Shown here piece after piece: positions 4,532 to 5,486 of a stretch of DNA of 5,486 nucleotides (its first letter is position 1; each line of letters opens with the position of its first letter). The DNA comes from Spirochaetales bacterium (GTDB taxonomy: Bacteria; Spirochaetota; Spirochaetia; DTKZ01), in the NCBI GenBank assembly GCA_017998025.1, contig JAGODW010000126.1, forward strand, positions 1 through 5,486, read 5' to 3'. The notes beneath the pieces are model-generated. The model did no database searches. It saw nothing but the letters and a program-made list of their open reading frames with translations, and was not told the origin of the DNA. The position numbers and the translations under genes are program-made.

Positions 4532-5486
4532 ATGGAAAGGTTGTTTCCCTCGAAATCCGGGTTCCCAACAGTTTCATGTAGGGGAACCCTCCTCCATTCT
4601 TCGTACGATCCGTACAAAGAGGCTAGAAAATACATAGATAGCCGTTCCATTCCTCCTAAAACAGAGATCGTTTTGGTTATTGGATCTTGTTTAGGGTACC
4701 TGGAGTCTGTCCTTTCGTCTTTGTACCCTCAGGTAAAAATATTAAGTATTCAATTCAGTCCGTATTACCGCGGGAAAGAAAAGCATTCTCTGCCGGAAAT
4801 GCAGCGATGGTATCCCGATAGCAGCCGTTCCCTGAAGGAATTCCTCTATAGCCAGATAGAAGAAAGATCTTTTCCGTACCTATCAGTACTGGAATGGAAG
4901 CCTGCGTACCAGGCATATCCAGATCAAGCCCGGGAAATTACGGCTGCAGTAACTCAGTTCAGCCGGGAAATGAGTGGAACGATACAAACCACCTATGCCT
5001 TTGGTCGAAAGTGGCTGTTAAATAGTATAAAGAATTTTATATACCATCCCCTTTCTATGAGGATACGTTCGATCGATGCTCCGATCTGTATCACCGCTTC
5101 GGGCCCTACTCTCCAGAAGGCTCTCCCCTATCTCTCTCGTTTCAGAGATAGATTTTCCCTCTGGGCTCTGCCTTCTGCCCTGCCTGCCCTTCTCCACAGC
5201 AGGATATTTCCAGATCTTGTAGTGCTGACAGACGCAGGCTATTATGCTTCGTATCACGTGTTTCCCTACCTCTGGATGAAGAGGGATGGAATTCCTCTTT
5301 TGATAGCCCAATCTTTAACAGCCGCCTTTATTCCTCCATCCTTTCCGATCCGGCCGATTTTTTTCCAGCAAGGAACAGAGATCGAAAAATTGCTTAATTC
5401 TTTCCTACCCTATCCCCTTGATTACGTTCCATCCAATGGAACAGTCGCTGGCTCAGCCCTCGAATTAGCCCTTCGTACGACAACAA
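4532..5486 (+). CDS. MptE-like / Maf-related DUF115 protein, 3'-truncated by window edge
   Basis: The frame is open from ATG 4532 to the window end (318 complete codons, no stop), so it is partial. It resembles the DUF115 family, which includes archaeal 6-hydroxymethylpterin diphosphokinase MptE and the bacterial Maf (motility-associated factor) proteins implicated in flagellin glycosylation. The N-terminal part has a Rossmann-like VLVIGSCLGYLESVL (46-60). The DUF115 core shows ITASGPTLQKALPYL (187-201), PDLVVLTDAGYY (227-238) and GTVAGSALELAL (303-314), matching in order the glycine-rich nucleotide-binding, Asp-containing and C-terminal Gly/Ser motifs of the family. No signal peptide is evident. 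There is no Shine-Dalgarno; the upstream gene ends three bases earlier in the same frame (TAG ACC ATG), so it probably relies on translational coupling. Substrate and role are unproven: pterin chemistry is unlikely for a bacterial member, and sugar transfer to a surface or flagellar protein is the more plausible guess. Confidence 0.75.
   Translation, partial: MERLFPSKSGFPTVSCRGTLLHSSYDPYKEARKYIDSRSIPPKTEIVLVIGSCLGYLESVLSSLYPQVKILSIQFSPYYRGKEKHSLPEMQRWYPDSSRSLKEFLYSQIEERSFPYLSVLEWKPAYQAYPDQAREITAAVTQFSREMSGTIQTTYAFGRKWLLNSIKNFIYHPLSMRIRSIDAPICITASGPTLQKALPYLSRFRDRFSLWALPSALPALLHSRIFPDLVVLTDAGYYASYHVFPYLWMKRDGIPLLIAQSLTAAFIPPSFPIRPIFFQQGTEIEKLLNSFLPYPLDYVPSNGTVAGSALELALRTTT

Noticed and set aside
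5018..5311. A 97-residue minus-strand frame in the last gene
   Set aside because: It lies opposite the DUF115 motifs of the plus-strand gene, and its product is basic, unstructured shadow sequence.

Overview
The window looks like ordinary bacterial chromosome: tightly packed genes, Shine-Dalgarno sites of the AGGAG/GGAG type, a sigma-70-like promoter and moderate GC. The protein set is a DUF1015 protein, an FtsB/DivIC-like protein, a long Glu-rich protein, a GAF-like protein and an MptE/Maf-like (DUF115) protein. To me this suggests a spirochaete of the Treponema/Spirochaeta type. That is pattern recognition, not proof, because no rRNA or marker gene lies in the window. I see no mobile element, CRISPR array, tRNA or rRNA.

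Layout. Positions 1-1015 (+) hold the 3' part of a DUF1015-family gene whose start lies before the window. It is followed by a likely rho-independent terminator (about 1052-1087) that sits inside the convergent gene. That convergent gene (1415-981, -) encodes a small membrane protein of the septum-formation-initiator (FtsB/DivIC) type with an unusual second C-terminal membrane segment; its 3' end overlaps the DUF1015 gene by 35 bp. A divergent intergenic region of about 150 bp (1416-1566) carries a promoter (TTGACA, 17 bp, TACAGT) with a perfect 7-bp-arm palindrome over its -35 box.

From this promoter an apparent operon reads rightward to the end of the window. It starts with a 620-residue, extremely Glu-rich, probably largely disordered protein with one perfect-heptad coiled coil and a conserved-looking helical C-terminus (1567-3429). 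Two bases later begins a GAF-like regulatory protein that is split into two frames at an A10 run (3432-3629 and about 3590-4528). Three bases after its stop begins an MptE-like/DUF115 protein related to the Maf flagellin-modification family (4532 to beyond 5486).

The most interesting point is the split GAF gene. The first frame has a good ribosome binding site and no complete domain. The second has the domain and no ribosome binding site. The join contains A_AAA_AAG in exactly the register for a -1 shift. This could be programmed frameshifting, transcriptional slippage, a phase-variable switch, a real mutation or a homopolymer sequencing error. The sequence alone cannot separate these. How the three operon products work together is unknown; a link to cell-envelope or flagellar biology is only inferred, from the Maf-like gene and a FliM-like short motif in the acidic protein.
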